This document shows positions 16,111-24,421 of a stretch of 64,000 bases of DNA, piece after piece. Location of the stretch: contig NZ_JANBBF010000012.1 in the NCBI RefSeq assembly GCF_024648885.1, forward strand, positions 467,185 through 531,184. The letters are read 5' to 3'. Source of the DNA: Prauserella salsuginis (GTDB lineage Bacteria; Actinomycetota; Actinomycetes; Mycobacteriales; Pseudonocardiaceae). The notes below the pieces were generated by a model. It was not told where the DNA came from. It was given only the letters and a program-made list of their open reading frames with translations, and searched no databases. The number at the start of each line of letters is the position of its first letter. Positions within the stretch are counted from its first letter, which is position 1. The translations under genes were made by a program, and so were the position numbers.

Positions 16111-18270
16111 GTGGCATTCGCGACCGAACACCCCGTGCTGGCGCACTCCGAGTTCCGCCCTGTCTCCGACATCCCGCGCAAGGGTGGCCGGTTCGAGGTC
16201 GTCAGCGAGTACGAGCCCGCCGGTGACCAGCCGGCCGCGATCGAGGAACTGGACCGCAGGCTGACCGCGGGCGAGAAGGACGTGGTGCTGCTCGGCGCCA
16301 CCGGTACGGGCAAGTCGGCGACCACGGCGTGGCTGGTGGAGCGAGTGCAGCGGCCGACGCTGGTGCTCCAGCCGAACAAGACGCTCGCCGCGCAAATGGC
16401 CAACGAGCTGCGGGAACTGTTCCCGAACAACGCCGTCGAGTACTTCGTCAGCTACTACGACTACTACCAGCCCGAGGCGTACGTTCCGCAGACGGACACC
16501 TACATCGAGAAGGACTCGTCGATCAACGACGACGTCGAACGGCTGCGCCACTCGGCGACGATGAACCTGCTCTCGCGCCGCGACACGATCGTGGTGGCCA
16601 GTGTGTCCTGCATCTACGGTCTCGGCACACCGCAGTCGTACCTCGACCGGTCGTCACGGTTGGCGGTCGGGGAGGAGGTCGACCGCGACGTGTTCCTGCG
16701 GGCGTTGGTCGACGTCCAGTACACGCGCAACGACCTGGCTTTCGCCCGCGGCACGTTCCGCGTACGCGGTGACACCGTCGAGATCATCCCCGCCTACGAG
16801 GAACTCGCGATCCGGGTCGAGTTCTTCGGCGACGAGATCGACAGCCTCTACTACCTGCACCCGCTGACCGGTGACATCGTCAGCGAGGTCGACGAGGTGC
16901 GCATCTTCCCGGCCACGCACTACGTCGCAGGGCCCGAGCGGATGGAAAAGGCCGTGCACGCGATCGAGTCCGAACTCGAGGAGCGGCTGGCCGAGCTCGA
17001 GAAGCAGAACAAGCTCCTCGAGGCCCAGCGGCTGCGCATGCGCACGAGCTACGACATCGAGATGATGCGGCAGGTCGGATTCTGTTCCGGCATCGAGAAT
17101 TACTCGCGCCACATCGACGCCCGCGCGCCCGGATCGGCGCCGGCGACGCTGATCGACTACTTCCCCGAGGACTTCCTGCTCGTGATCGACGAGTCGCACC
17201 AGACGGTGCCGCAGATCGGCGCGATGTTCGAAGGCGACATGTCCCGTAAACGCACGCTGGTCGACCACGGCTTCCGCCTGCCGAGCGCGCTCGACAACCG
17301 GCCCCTGACGTGGGAGGAGTTCGCCGACCGCATCGGCCAGACCGTGTACCTGTCGGCCACGCCCGGCCCGTACGAGATGGGCCAGGCGGGCGGCGAGTTC
17401 GTCGAGCAGGTCATCCGCCCGACCGGACTGGTCGACCCGGAGGTCGTCGTCAAGCCGACCGAGGGCCAGATCGACGACCTGGTGCACGAGATCCGCACCC
17501 GCGCCGAGAAGAACGAGCGGACACTGGTCACCACGCTCACGAAGAAGATGGCCGAGGACCTCACCGACTATCTGCTCGAACTGGGCATCCGCGTGCGTTA
17601 CCTGCACTCCGAGGTCGACACGCTGCGCCGGGTCGAACTCCTGCGGCAACTGCGCTCCGGCGACTTCGACGTGCTCGTCGGCATCAATCTGCTGCGGGAG
17701 GGCCTCGACCTGCCCGAGGTGTCACTGGTGGCGATCCTCGACGCCGACAAGGAAGGTTTCCTGCGCAGCGGTACGTCCCTGGTTCAGACGATCGGCCGTG
17801 CGGCGCGGAACGTGTCCGGCCAGGTGCACATGTACGCCGACAGGGTCACCGACTCGATGCAGTACGCCATCGACGAGACGAACCGGCGACGCGAGAAGCA
17901 GGTCGCCTACAACACCGAGCGCGGTATCGACCCGCAGCCCCTGCGCAAGAAGATCGCCGACATCCTCGACCGCGTCTACACCGAGGCCGAGGACTCCGAG
18001 GAGGAGGTCGACGTCGGAGGGTCCGGCCGCAACGCCTCGCGCGGCAAGAAGCCGGAACAGGGCGACAAGGTGCGCAGCTCGGGCGTGCTCGTGGACCGCG
18101 AACCCAGTTCGATGCCCCGGGCCGAACTCGCCGACCTCATCCAGCAGATGACCGACCAGATGATGCAGGCCGCCCGCGACCTGCAGTTCGAGCTGGCGGC
18201 CCGGCTGCGTGACGAGATCTCCGAGCTGAAGAAGGAGCTCCGCGGCATGGACGCCGCCGGCCAACAGTGA
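16111..18270 (+). CDS. uvrB: excinuclease ABC subunit B
   Basis: UvrB, the damage-verifying helicase of nucleotide excision repair, which receives DNA from UvrA and recruits UvrC. The 719-residue product has the P-loop GATGTGKS at about 62-69, the aromatic beta-hairpin [14 protein letters not shown] (about 112-125) that threads behind a strand, helicase motifs DESHQ, SATPG and QTIGRAARN, and a C-terminal UVR motif (about 670-710) for UvrC contact. The GTG at 16111 is chosen: TGGAGG precedes it and homologues begin MAFATEHP. A TTG at 16081 would add ten residues. TACCCT lies 7 nt before the start. No LexA box is visible. uvrA is at 36.3 kb, not linked. Confidence 0.97.
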   Translation: MAFATEHPVLAHSEFRPVSDIPRKGGRFEVVSEYEPAGDQPAAIEELDRRLTAGEKDVVLLGATGTGKSATTAWLVERVQRPTLVLQPNKTLAAQMANELRELFPNNAVEYFVSYYDYYQPEAYVPQTDTYIEKDSSINDDVERLRHSATMNLLSRRDTIVVASVSCIYGLGTPQSYLDRSSRLAVGEEVDRDVFLRALVDVQYTRNDLAFARGTFRVRGDTVEIIPAYEELAIRVEFFGDEIDSLYYLHPLTGDIVSEVDEVRIFPATHYVAGPERMEKAVHAIESELEERLAELEKQNKLLEAQRLRMRTSYDIEMMRQVGFCSGIENYSRHIDARAPGSAPATLIDYFPEDFLLVIDESHQTVPQIGAMFEGDMSRKRTLVDHGFRLPSALDNRPLTWEEFADRIGQTVYLSATPGPYEMGQAGGEFVEQVIRPTGLVDPEVVVKPTEGQIDDLVHEIRTRAEKNERTLVTTLTKKMAEDLTDYLLELGIRVRYLHSEVDTLRRVELLRQLRSGDFDVLVGINLLREGLDLPEVSLVAILDADKEGFLRSGTSLVQTIGRAARNVSGQVHMYADRVTDSMQYAIDETNRRREKQVAYNTERGIDPQPLRKKIADILDRVYTEAEDSEEEVDVGGSGRNASRGKKPEQGDKVRSSGVLVDREPSSMPRAELADLIQQMTDQMMQAARDLQFELAARLRDEISELKKELRGMDAAGQQ

Positions 18271-18301
18271 CCGGCGGCCGCGGGCGACCTGCGGCCGCCG
18301 G
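18271..18301. terminator. hairpin between uvrB and the VOC gene
   Basis: An 11-bp GC-only stem, CCGGCGGCCGC / GCGGCCGCCGG, with a 9-nt loop, beginning immediately after the uvrB stop. The genes converge here, so it can serve both. Confidence 0.75.
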
Positions 18302-18306
18302 CGGTG

Positions 18307-18687
18307 TCAGCCCGCGCTCGGGTCGGGTTCCAACATGCCGAAGAGCGTGCCTTCCGGGTCACGGCAGTAGACGAGTCTGCCGAGCTCGGGGACGGTCTGT
18401 TCGGGACCGGCGAGCGAGCCGCCCGCCTGCTGCACCTCGCGCACCATCAGGTCCAGGTCGTCGACCTCCATCGTGAGCGAACACGTCGTCGAGGCCGCGC
18501 CGTTCTCCGGCGGAGGCCCGTCCCGCTGGACGAGAGTGCCGTCGATGCCGGCGCCACTGCCCGTGGTGATCTCCCACGACGCGTTCGGCGCCCATCTTTC
18601 GAAATGCCACTCGAAAACGGTCGTGTAGAACGTGATCGCCCGTTCGGGGTCGCTCGCGTAGACCTCGAAGTACACGGGACGAGGCAT
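18307..18687 (-). CDS. VOC (glyoxalase/dioxygenase-fold) protein
   Basis: A 126-residue vicinal-oxygen-chelate protein with the paired beta-alpha-beta-beta-beta halves: the first begins VYFEVYASDPERAITFYTTVFEWHFER and the second TCSLTMEVDDLDLMVREVQQAGG, ending LVYCRDPEGTLFGMLEPD. The Glu near the end (FGMLEPD) is the usual metal ligand of the family; the N-terminal His ligand is replaced in VYFEV, so metal binding is uncertain. The ATG has a strong AAGGAGG site 6-7 nt upstream. The gene stands alone and converges on uvrB. Possible roles include glyoxalase-like detoxification or antibiotic binding; none is supported by context. Confidence 0.85.
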   Translation of the reverse strand: MPRPVYFEVYASDPERAITFYTTVFEWHFERWAPNASWEITTGSGAGIDGTLVQRDGPPPENGAASTTCSLTMEVDDLDLMVREVQQAGGSLAGPEQTVPELGRLVYCRDPEGTLFGMLEPDPSAG

Positions 18688-18866
18688 GGTGGCCTCCTTG
18701 CCGGGTGTGGGGCCGCATGCGGCGGTGACGATCCTGTTTCGGAATTGTCGGTCATTCCGGGCCGGATGTCATGCCCTCGGCGTTCGTTGCGGCCCCTCAC
18801 CGGCGAGCGCGCCGGTACCCGTGCCCCGCCGACGCGCGCGCCGCGCGAAACCCGCGCCTCGCGGCC

Positions 18867-19856
18867 TCAGCTGGTGACGTCCTTCGTGGCGAATCTGCGC
18901 GCGGCGAGAAGTCCGAACACGGTGGCGAACAGCGTCGCCGACAGGGCGCCGGAGGCCATGCGGGTCCACTCGACGTCGGTGGCGATCAGGTCCATCCATG
19001 CGAACGAGAAGTGCGTCGGCAAGAAGTCCCGCAGATCGCCGAGCGCGGTGATCCGGTTGAGGATCTGCGACAGGATCGACACCAGCACCGCGCCGCCGAC
19101 CGCGCCCAGCGGGGCGTCGGTCGAGACGCTCAGCAGCAGGGCCAGTCCCGCCACCCATGCCAGGTGGACGAGCAGGTAGGCCGTCGCCAGCGCGAGCGCG
19201 AGGAGGCTGTCCGGGAACGGAATCGAGTCGCCCGTGGGGCTGACAGCCTCGCCCGTGCCGTACCAGATCGTCCCTGCGACGAGTGCCGACACCGGCAGGA
19301 GCGCGATCGTCAACGCCGACAGCAGCGCCGCCGCGACCGCCTTCTGCCGCAGCAGCCGGTGCCGGGGCACGGGAATGGCCAGCAGGTACTTGAGGCTGGA
19401 CCACGAGGACTCGCTCGCGATCGTGTCGCCGAAGTACAGCGCCACGATCATCGGCAGCAGGAACGAGCCGGACACGAACAGTGCCACGACGACGAAGTTC
19501 GGGGCGCTGGCCGTGGCCAGGTCGATGAACCCGCCCGAGCGCGGGTTGGCCTCCGCCTCGCCGATCTCGAACGCCGCGACCAGGATGAACGGCAGCAGCA
19601 TGACGAACGCCAGCAGCAGCTGGGTCCGCCGCCTGCGCAGCTGTCGCCGCAGTTCCACGCCGAGCCGGAGTGTCCGTGCTGCGCGGTAGCCGGTCACGGC
19701 CCCGTCCGGTCCGAGTCCCGTGGTCGGTTCGGCACCGGCCACGTCGGTGAGCTCGTCCAGTGCGGCGGGGTCGGTGTGCACGCCGTGTTGGTCCACGGCG
19801 TGCGGGTGCGCCTCGGTTCCCGCCGCGTCCGGTGCGGCGCGTTCGACGTCGCTCAT
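18867..19856 (-). CDS. ABC-2 type transporter permease
   Basis: A 329-residue membrane protein with about six transmembrane helices. After a hydrophilic N-terminus of ~75 residues come a first helix (LLLAFVMLLPFILVAAFEIG), then helices around FVVVALFVSGSFLLPMIVALYFG, ALLSALTIALLPVSALVAG, LLALALATAYLLVHLAWVAG and GAVGGAVLVSILSQIL, and a final one before LLAARRFATKDVTS. The motif FGDTIASESSWSSLKYLLAIPVPR is typical of ABC-2 exporters. Its ATG overlaps the TGA of the upstream ATPase fusion by one base, so the two are translated together and very likely form one exporter. The cargo is unknown. Confidence 0.9.
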   Translation of the reverse strand: MSDVERAAPDAAGTEAHPHAVDQHGVHTDPAALDELTDVAGAEPTTGLGPDGAVTGYRAARTLRLGVELRRQLRRRRTQLLLAFVMLLPFILVAAFEIGEAEANPRSGGFIDLATASAPNFVVVALFVSGSFLLPMIVALYFGDTIASESSWSSLKYLLAIPVPRHRLLRQKAVAAALLSALTIALLPVSALVAGTIWYGTGEAVSPTGDSIPFPDSLLALALATAYLLVHLAWVAGLALLLSVSTDAPLGAVGGAVLVSILSQILNRITALGDLRDFLPTHFSFAWMDLIATDVEWTRMASGALSATLFATVFGLLAARRFATKDVTS

Positions 19857-22800
19857 CAGCCCTCACCTTCCCCGACGAGTTGCAGGAACGCGTCTTCGAG
19901 CCGGCGGCGTGGTCCTGCCTGTTCGACCGACACGTCGCCACGCACGAGCGTTGCGACGGCCGCACTGCGCGGCAGCTCGCCGAGGTCGGCGTGCACGAGG
20001 CCGTCGGTGATCTCCACATCGGACACACCGTCGAGCCCGCGCAGGATCTCCGCGGCGCGTTCGGCGTCGTCCACGCGGAACGTCGCCTCGCCGCCCGCCG
20101 CGATGATGTCGTGGACCCCACCGGAGGCGATCAGCCTGCCACGGTGCATCACCACCACATCCGTACACGTCTGCTCGACCTCGGCCAGCAGGTGACTGGA
20201 CACCACGACCGTGCGGCCGGTCGCCGCATACCGGCGCAGCACCTCGCGCATCTGGTGGATCTGGGGCGGATCGAGGCCGTTGGTGGGCTCGTCGAGCACG
20301 AGCAGCTCCGGCAGCCCGAGCATCGCCTGTGCGATGGCGAGCCGCTGGCGCATGCCCTGGCTGTAGGTGCGGACCTTGCGGTGCACCGCATCGCCCAGGC
20401 CTGCGATCTCGAGCGCTTCGTCGATGTGGGCCTTGTCGGCGGGACGGCCGGTCGCCTGCCAGAAGAGTTCGAGATTCGCCGCTCCCGACAGATGCGGCAG
20501 GAATCCGGAGCCTTCGACGAACGAGCCGATGCGCGACAGCACCGGGGCGCCCGGTGTGACGCGGTGGCCGAACACGCGGATCTCGCCCGCTGTCGGCGTG
20601 ATCAGGCCCATCAACATGCGCAGCGTCGTGGTCTTGCCTGCGCCGTTGGGCCCGAGCAGACCGAGGACCTGTCCGGGCTCGACCCGGAACGACAGGTCGC
20701 TGACGGCGGTCAGTCCGCCCGGGTAGGACTTCGTCAGGCCGGAGATCACCATCGGGGTGTCGGCCAGGTCCGGGTCGACCCGGTGCGAACGCCTGCGGCG
20801 GATCCTGCCGATCACGCCGACCAGTACCGCGAGGGCGAGCGCACCGCCGATGCCCGCGAGCTGGGCGACGGGCCAGCCGGACGTCGCCGTCGTCCCCGGG
20901 ACCGCCGGTACCGACAGCTCGGCGGATCGCCCGAGCGCGATGCGGAATCCTGCGGGCTGGTCAGGTGTGTTGTACGACTGGTCCGTCGTGGTGATCACGA
21001 GTTGCAGTCGGTGGTCGGTCTCGACCGGCCGGACGATGCCGGGCAGGGTGACGGTCACGTCCGTCGGTGAACCGTCGGCGGCGAGGGGCACCCTGATGGG
21101 AGACACGGCGTTGCCCGGCAGGGTGCGGGTTCCGTCGGGGCCGACGTCGTACACCTTGGCGAACAGCACCGCCTCGGACGGGGTGAAGCCGCCGCCCTGC
21201 GCGTTCGCGCCGTTCCGGTCCGTCTCATCGGGGTCGGACCGGCCGCCTCCCGAACCGTTCCGCTCGGAGTCGCCGCCGTCCTGTGCGCGATCGCCGTTGC
21301 CGGCCCCACCGTCGTTGCCGGTACCGCCGTTGTCGCCGTTGCCGCCGGTGCCGTTGTCGCCGGAGGGTGAGGACCCCGGCATCGATGCGGGCTGCGGCGT
21401 GACGGACAGGCGCACGGTCGAGGCGCCCGTGACGAGCAGCTGCTCGGTCATGGGCCGCGAGGTGAACACGGCGGCCTGACCGGGCGGATCGATCGCGAAC
21501 AGGCCCGACAGCTGGGACGAGCCCGACACGATGCGGTTCAGCCCGGGGATGCCGCTCACCGACGCGGGCGTGCCGCCCGGCGGGCGGACGACGGTCTGGT
21601 CTTCGCCGACGAGGCGCACGGCTCGGCGCTGGACGTCACGGCCGTTGACGCCGGGGTAGGAGCCGGCTTCGACGTTGCGGACCGACGGGGCGCCGTCGGG
21701 CCGGATCGCACCGGTCACGTCGTAGGAGAACGGGGCCGCGGGATCGTCGCCCTCGCCCGTCAGGTGATGCCAGAGGAAATCGGCCATCAGACCGCGGAGC
21801 TGCGAGCCGGGTCCGCCGCCGTCGTGGCCGCCCGCGTACCAGACGACCGACACCTCGCCTCCCGCATCGGCGATCTGGCGGGCGTTGGCGTCGGCCTGAT
21901 CGAGACCGAACAAAGTGTCGTGCTCGCCCTGCACCAGCATCGTCGGCACGGTGATGTCGTCGGCGACGGACGCGGGGGAGACGCGGTGGAGCAGGTCGAG
22001 CGTCTCGGGCTCGGCGGCCCCGTCGGTGGCCACGTCGACGTAGGCCGCGCAGACCTCGGCGCTGAACCGGCCGCAGCCTCGGTCGCCGCCGTCGGTGTTC
22101 CCTCCGGAGCCGTCTTGTGGCCGGCCCGGATCGGGAGCCTGCCCCGTGCCGTTGCCCTGGCCCGGTGCTGCGGCCGCGTCGTCGCTGTCCCCGTCGTCGC
22201 CGGGTTCGACGGCGTCGGGTCCTGCGCCCGCTGTCGTAGACGGGGCTCCCGAGCCCGCCGAGAAGAGCGTGCCGATCCAGGACCGTTTGAGCACCCCGGT
22301 ACCCGTGTCCGCGCCGGGCGCGGGGGTCGCGGTCGCGAGGTCGTCGTCGGTGGCGTTGTTCGGCAGCAGCGACTGCCGTAGATCGTTGTACGTGATCGCC
22401 GGTGCGATGGCGTCCACGCGCGGGTCCGTGCCCGCCAGCAGCAGTGCCAGCGCACCGCCGTAGGAGGCACCGGTGACGCCGACACGGGGGTCGCCGTCGT
22501 CGTCGGAGACCACCTCGGGCATGCCGGCCAGGTGGTCGAGCAGCCGGGAGGCGTCGGCCACCTCGCGATCGGGAGCACCGAGTGAGATCGTGCCGGTGCT
22601 GTTGCCGAAACCGCGCGCGGACCAGGTCAGCACGACGAACCCGCGTTCGGCGAGCTCGCGGGCGTCGCGGGCGACGCTGTCCTTGTCACCGCCGAAACCG
22701 TGCGGCAGGAGCACGGCGGGTGCGGGCGTCTCCTCCGGCACGTAGACGGTGGTGTCGAGCTGCTCGCGGTCGGCCGAACCGGGCGAGGCCGCGACGTCGA

Positions 22801-22945
22801 TCGTCGCGGCCTGCGTGCGGTAGGTGGGCGGTCGTTCGCCGTCACGGAACAGCAGGAGACCGCCGGCGGCGAGAAGCACGACGACGGCGGCCAATGCCGT
22901 CAGGCGTCGGCCGCGGCTGCGGAGAAGGCGGGACACGGTGCTCAC
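19856..22945 (-). CDS. fusion of S15/alpha-beta hydrolase with ABC ATPase
   Basis: A 1029-residue two-function protein. Residues 16-33 form a membrane anchor or signal sequence. Residues ~40-650 are an X-Pro dipeptidyl-peptidase (S15)/CocE-type alpha-beta hydrolase: oxyanion motif PHGFGG, nucleophile GASYGG (Ser161), and a candidate His in YAGGHDGGGPG. Two low-complexity Gly/Asp/Asn inserts interrupt it. A second hydrophobic helix (PVAQLAGIGGALALAVLVGVIG) precedes a basic stop-transfer stretch, then a complete ABC ATPase (about 725-1000) with GPNGAGKTT, YSQGMRQRLAIAQAML and LLVLDEPTNGLDPP. The topology would place the hydrolase outside and the ATPase inside. Start is GTG. It is operonic with the ABC-2 permease, so hydrolysis and transport are probably linked. 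Confidence 0.92.
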   Translation of the reverse strand: MSTVSRLLRSRGRRLTALAAVVVLLAAGGLLLFRDGERPPTYRTQAATIDVAASPGSADREQLDTTVYVPEETPAPAVLLPHGFGGDKDSVARDARELAERGFVVLTWSARGFGNSTGTISLGAPDREVADASRLLDHLAGMPEVVSDDDGDPRVGVTGASYGGALALLLAGTDPRVDAIAPAITYNDLRQSLLPNNATDDDLATATPAPGADTGTGVLKRSWIGTLFSAGSGAPSTTAGAGPDAVEPGDDGDSDDAAAAPGQGNGTGQAPDPGRPQDGSGGNTDGGDRGCGRFSAEVCAAYVDVATDGAAEPETLDLLHRVSPASVADDITVPTMLVQGEHDTLFGLDQADANARQIADAGGEVSVVWYAGGHDGGGPGSQLRGLMADFLWHHLTGEGDDPAAPFSYDVTGAIRPDGAPSVRNVEAGSYPGVNGRDVQRRAVRLVGEDQTVVRPPGGTPASVSGIPGLNRIVSGSSQLSGLFAIDPPGQAAVFTSRPMTEQLLVTGASTVRLSVTPQPASMPGSSPSGDNGTGGNGDNGGTGNDGGAGNGDRAQDGGDSERNGSGGGRSDPDETDRNGANAQGGGFTPSEAVLFAKVYDVGPDGTRTLPGNAVSPIRVPLAADGSPTDVTVTLPGIVRPVETDHRLQLVITTTDQSYNTPDQPAGFRIALGRSAELSVPAVPGTTATSGWPVAQLAGIGGALALAVLVGVIGRIRRRRSHRVDPDLADTPMVISGLTKSYPGGLTAVSDLSFRVEPGQVLGLLGPNGAGKTTTLRMLMGLITPTAGEIRVFGHRVTPGAPVLSRIGSFVEGSGFLPHLSGAANLELFWQATGRPADKAHIDEALEIAGLGDAVHRKVRTYSQGMRQRLAIAQAMLGLPELLVLDEPTNGLDPPQIHQMREVLRRYAATGRTVVVSSHLLAEVEQTCTDVVVMHRGRLIASGGVHDIIAAGGEATFRVDDAERAAEILRGLDGVSDVEITDGLVHADLGELPRSAAVATLVRGDVSVEQAGPRRRLEDAFLQLVGEGEG

Positions 22946-23104
22946 ACTATTGGGGCGGGACGTAGGCGGTTCGTCCGGGCATGCCCGGTTTCCGGGGTCG
23001 GGACTGTCATGTGTGATCGATGTTACGCGTGGGGTGACGAACCGGATGGTGGCTACAAGTAGCGCGGCGCCGCAGCGCGGGGTAAGGATGGAACGGTTGT
23101 GTTC

Positions 23105-23224
23105 CCCACGGAGGGGAGTATTCCGTCACGGCGACGTCGTCAGCACGGCTGCGATCCCGACGCACCCGGCGCCGCCGGCCCACGAGTCTGCCGAAGGCCT
23201 GCGGGCGGAAGAGACCTCCGGATA
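23105..23224 (+). promoter_or_regulatory. yybP-ykoY manganese riboswitch
   Basis: The sequence matches the yybP-ykoY (Mn2+-sensing) aptamer: GGGGAGTA at 23113-23120, GTCAGCACGGCTGCGAT in the middle, and GAGACCTCCG at 23211-23220. The closing helix P1 is CGGAGG (23109-23114) with CCTCCG (23215-23220). The same 3' strand, CCTCCGG (23215-23221), is perfectly complementary to CCGGAGG (23240-23246), the ribosome-binding site of the next gene. Ligand binding would keep P1 closed and free the ribosome-binding site, so this should be a translational ON switch. The downstream gene is a TerC-family protein, the classic target of this riboswitch. The rest of 22946-23255 holds no gene. Confidence 0.9.
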
Positions 23225-23255
23225 GCACCGTCGCGCTAACCGGAGGAAATCGTCC

Positions 23256-24287
23256 ATGTCCGTGCCGTTCTGGCTGTGGGCCGCCACCATCGGCGGCCTG
23301 ATCGTGCTGCTCGTGATCGACCTGGTGATCGTCGACCGCAAACCCCACGAGGTCACCACGGGTGAGGCGGCTCGCTGGGTGGTGTTCTACGTCTCCTGCG
23401 CCGTGGCGTTCGGCGTCGGGTTGTGGTTGTTGGCCGGGCACGGTCCCGGTGTCGAGTTCTTCACCGGTTACATCACCGAGTACTCGTTGTCGGTCGACAA
23501 CCTGTTCATCTTCATGGTGATCATGTCGTCGTTCAAGGTCCCGGCGATCCATCAGCACCGGGTGCTGCTGATCGGCATCGTGATCGCGCTGGCCATGCGC
23601 AGCGTGTTCATCGCGATCGGCGCGTGGGCGATCGCGCAGGTCGTGTGGATCTTCTTCCTGTTCGGCGGGTTCCTGATCTTCACCGCGATCAACATGGTGC
23701 GGCAGAAGGACGAGGACGAGGAGTACCACGAGAACCTGGTCACGCGCCTGACCAGGAAGGCGTTCCGGGTGACCGACGACTACGAGGGGCACCACTCGAT
23801 CGTCAAGCGCGATGGCAAGCGGTATCTGACGCCGATGGCACTCGTGATCGTCGCGATCGGTAGTGCGGACCTGCTCTTCGCGGTCGACTCCATCCCGGCG
23901 ATCTTCGGGATCACGCAGGAGGCGTTCCTCGTCTTCACGGCCAACGCGTTCGCGCTGATGGGCTTGCGGCAGCTGTACTTCCTGCTCGGCGGCCTCGTCA
24001 GCAAACTCGTGTACCTGTCGCAGGGGTTGGCGATCATCCTGGCGTTCATCGGCGTGAAGCTCGTGCTCCACGCGCTGCACGAGTACCACGTCACGCCCGC
24101 GTGGCTGGAGATCAACAACTGGATGTCCCTCGGTGTCATCGTCGTGGTGCTGACGGTGACGACCGTGGCGAGCCTCGCGAAGGCCAAGCGCGATCCGAGC
24201 GTGGTCGGCCAGTCGGGACTGAACCTCCATGCCGCGGCGCCGGAGGAGAAGTCCGCCGATCGTGCGGTGCCGGACGACGAGCGATGA
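23256..24287 (+). CDS. TerC/Alx-family membrane protein (Mn2+ export candidate)
   Basis: A 343-residue integral membrane protein of the TerC/Alx family, whose members are linked to manganese export and tellurite resistance. About nine hydrophobic segments are visible. The conserved acidic residues within membrane segments are present in LLVIDLVIVDRK, EYSLSVDNLFIFMVI and GSADLLFAVDSIPAIFG, the family's proposed metal-binding sites. A cytoplasmic loop (RQKDEDEEYHENL...YEGHHSIVKRDGKRY) separates the two halves. The ATG at 23256 follows GGAGG with 9-nt spacing, and that site is under control of the upstream manganese riboswitch. Together these make manganese efflux the best-supported role. The end of the gene runs into an imperfect GATGAGGGCC repeat. 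Confidence 0.93.
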   Translation: MSVPFWLWAATIGGLIVLLVIDLVIVDRKPHEVTTGEAARWVVFYVSCAVAFGVGLWLLAGHGPGVEFFTGYITEYSLSVDNLFIFMVIMSSFKVPAIHQHRVLLIGIVIALAMRSVFIAIGAWAIAQVVWIFFLFGGFLIFTAINMVRQKDEDEEYHENLVTRLTRKAFRVTDDYEGHHSIVKRDGKRYLTPMALVIVAIGSADLLFAVDSIPAIFGITQEAFLVFTANAFALMGLRQLYFLLGGLVSKLVYLSQGLAIILAFIGVKLVLHALHEYHVTPAWLEINNWMSLGVIVVVLTVTTVASLAKAKRDPSVVGQSGLNLHAAAPEEKSADRAVPDDER

Positions 24288-24353
24288 GGGCCGGAGCGAT
24301 GAGGGCCGCGGTGGTGAGGTCGTGGTGATGAGGGCCGTGGTGGTGAGGGCCAG
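24281..24353 (+). repeat. imperfect GATGAGGGCCG / GTGGTGAGG repeat
   Basis: From the last codons of the TerC-family gene, GCGATGAGGGCCG occurs twice in succession (24281 and 24296), then GTGGTGAGG and GATGAGGGCC variants follow to 24353. It looks like slippage-generated low-complexity DNA in the gap before the S9 peptidase gene. Confidence 0.6.
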
Positions 24354-24408
24354 GGCTGCCAGCGCCGCGGTTCGACGGAAAAGGTCGTTAGCGCCGCTAA
24401 AGGTCAGG

Positions 24409-24414
24409 TAGGCT
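24409..24414 (+). promoter_or_regulatory. candidate -10 of the S9 peptidase gene
   Basis: TAGGCT lies 7 nt before the GTG at 24422 with no Shine-Dalgarno sequence, the layout of a leaderless promoter. No clear -35 is visible. Confidence 0.3.
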
Positions 24415-24421
24415 GCGCGTC

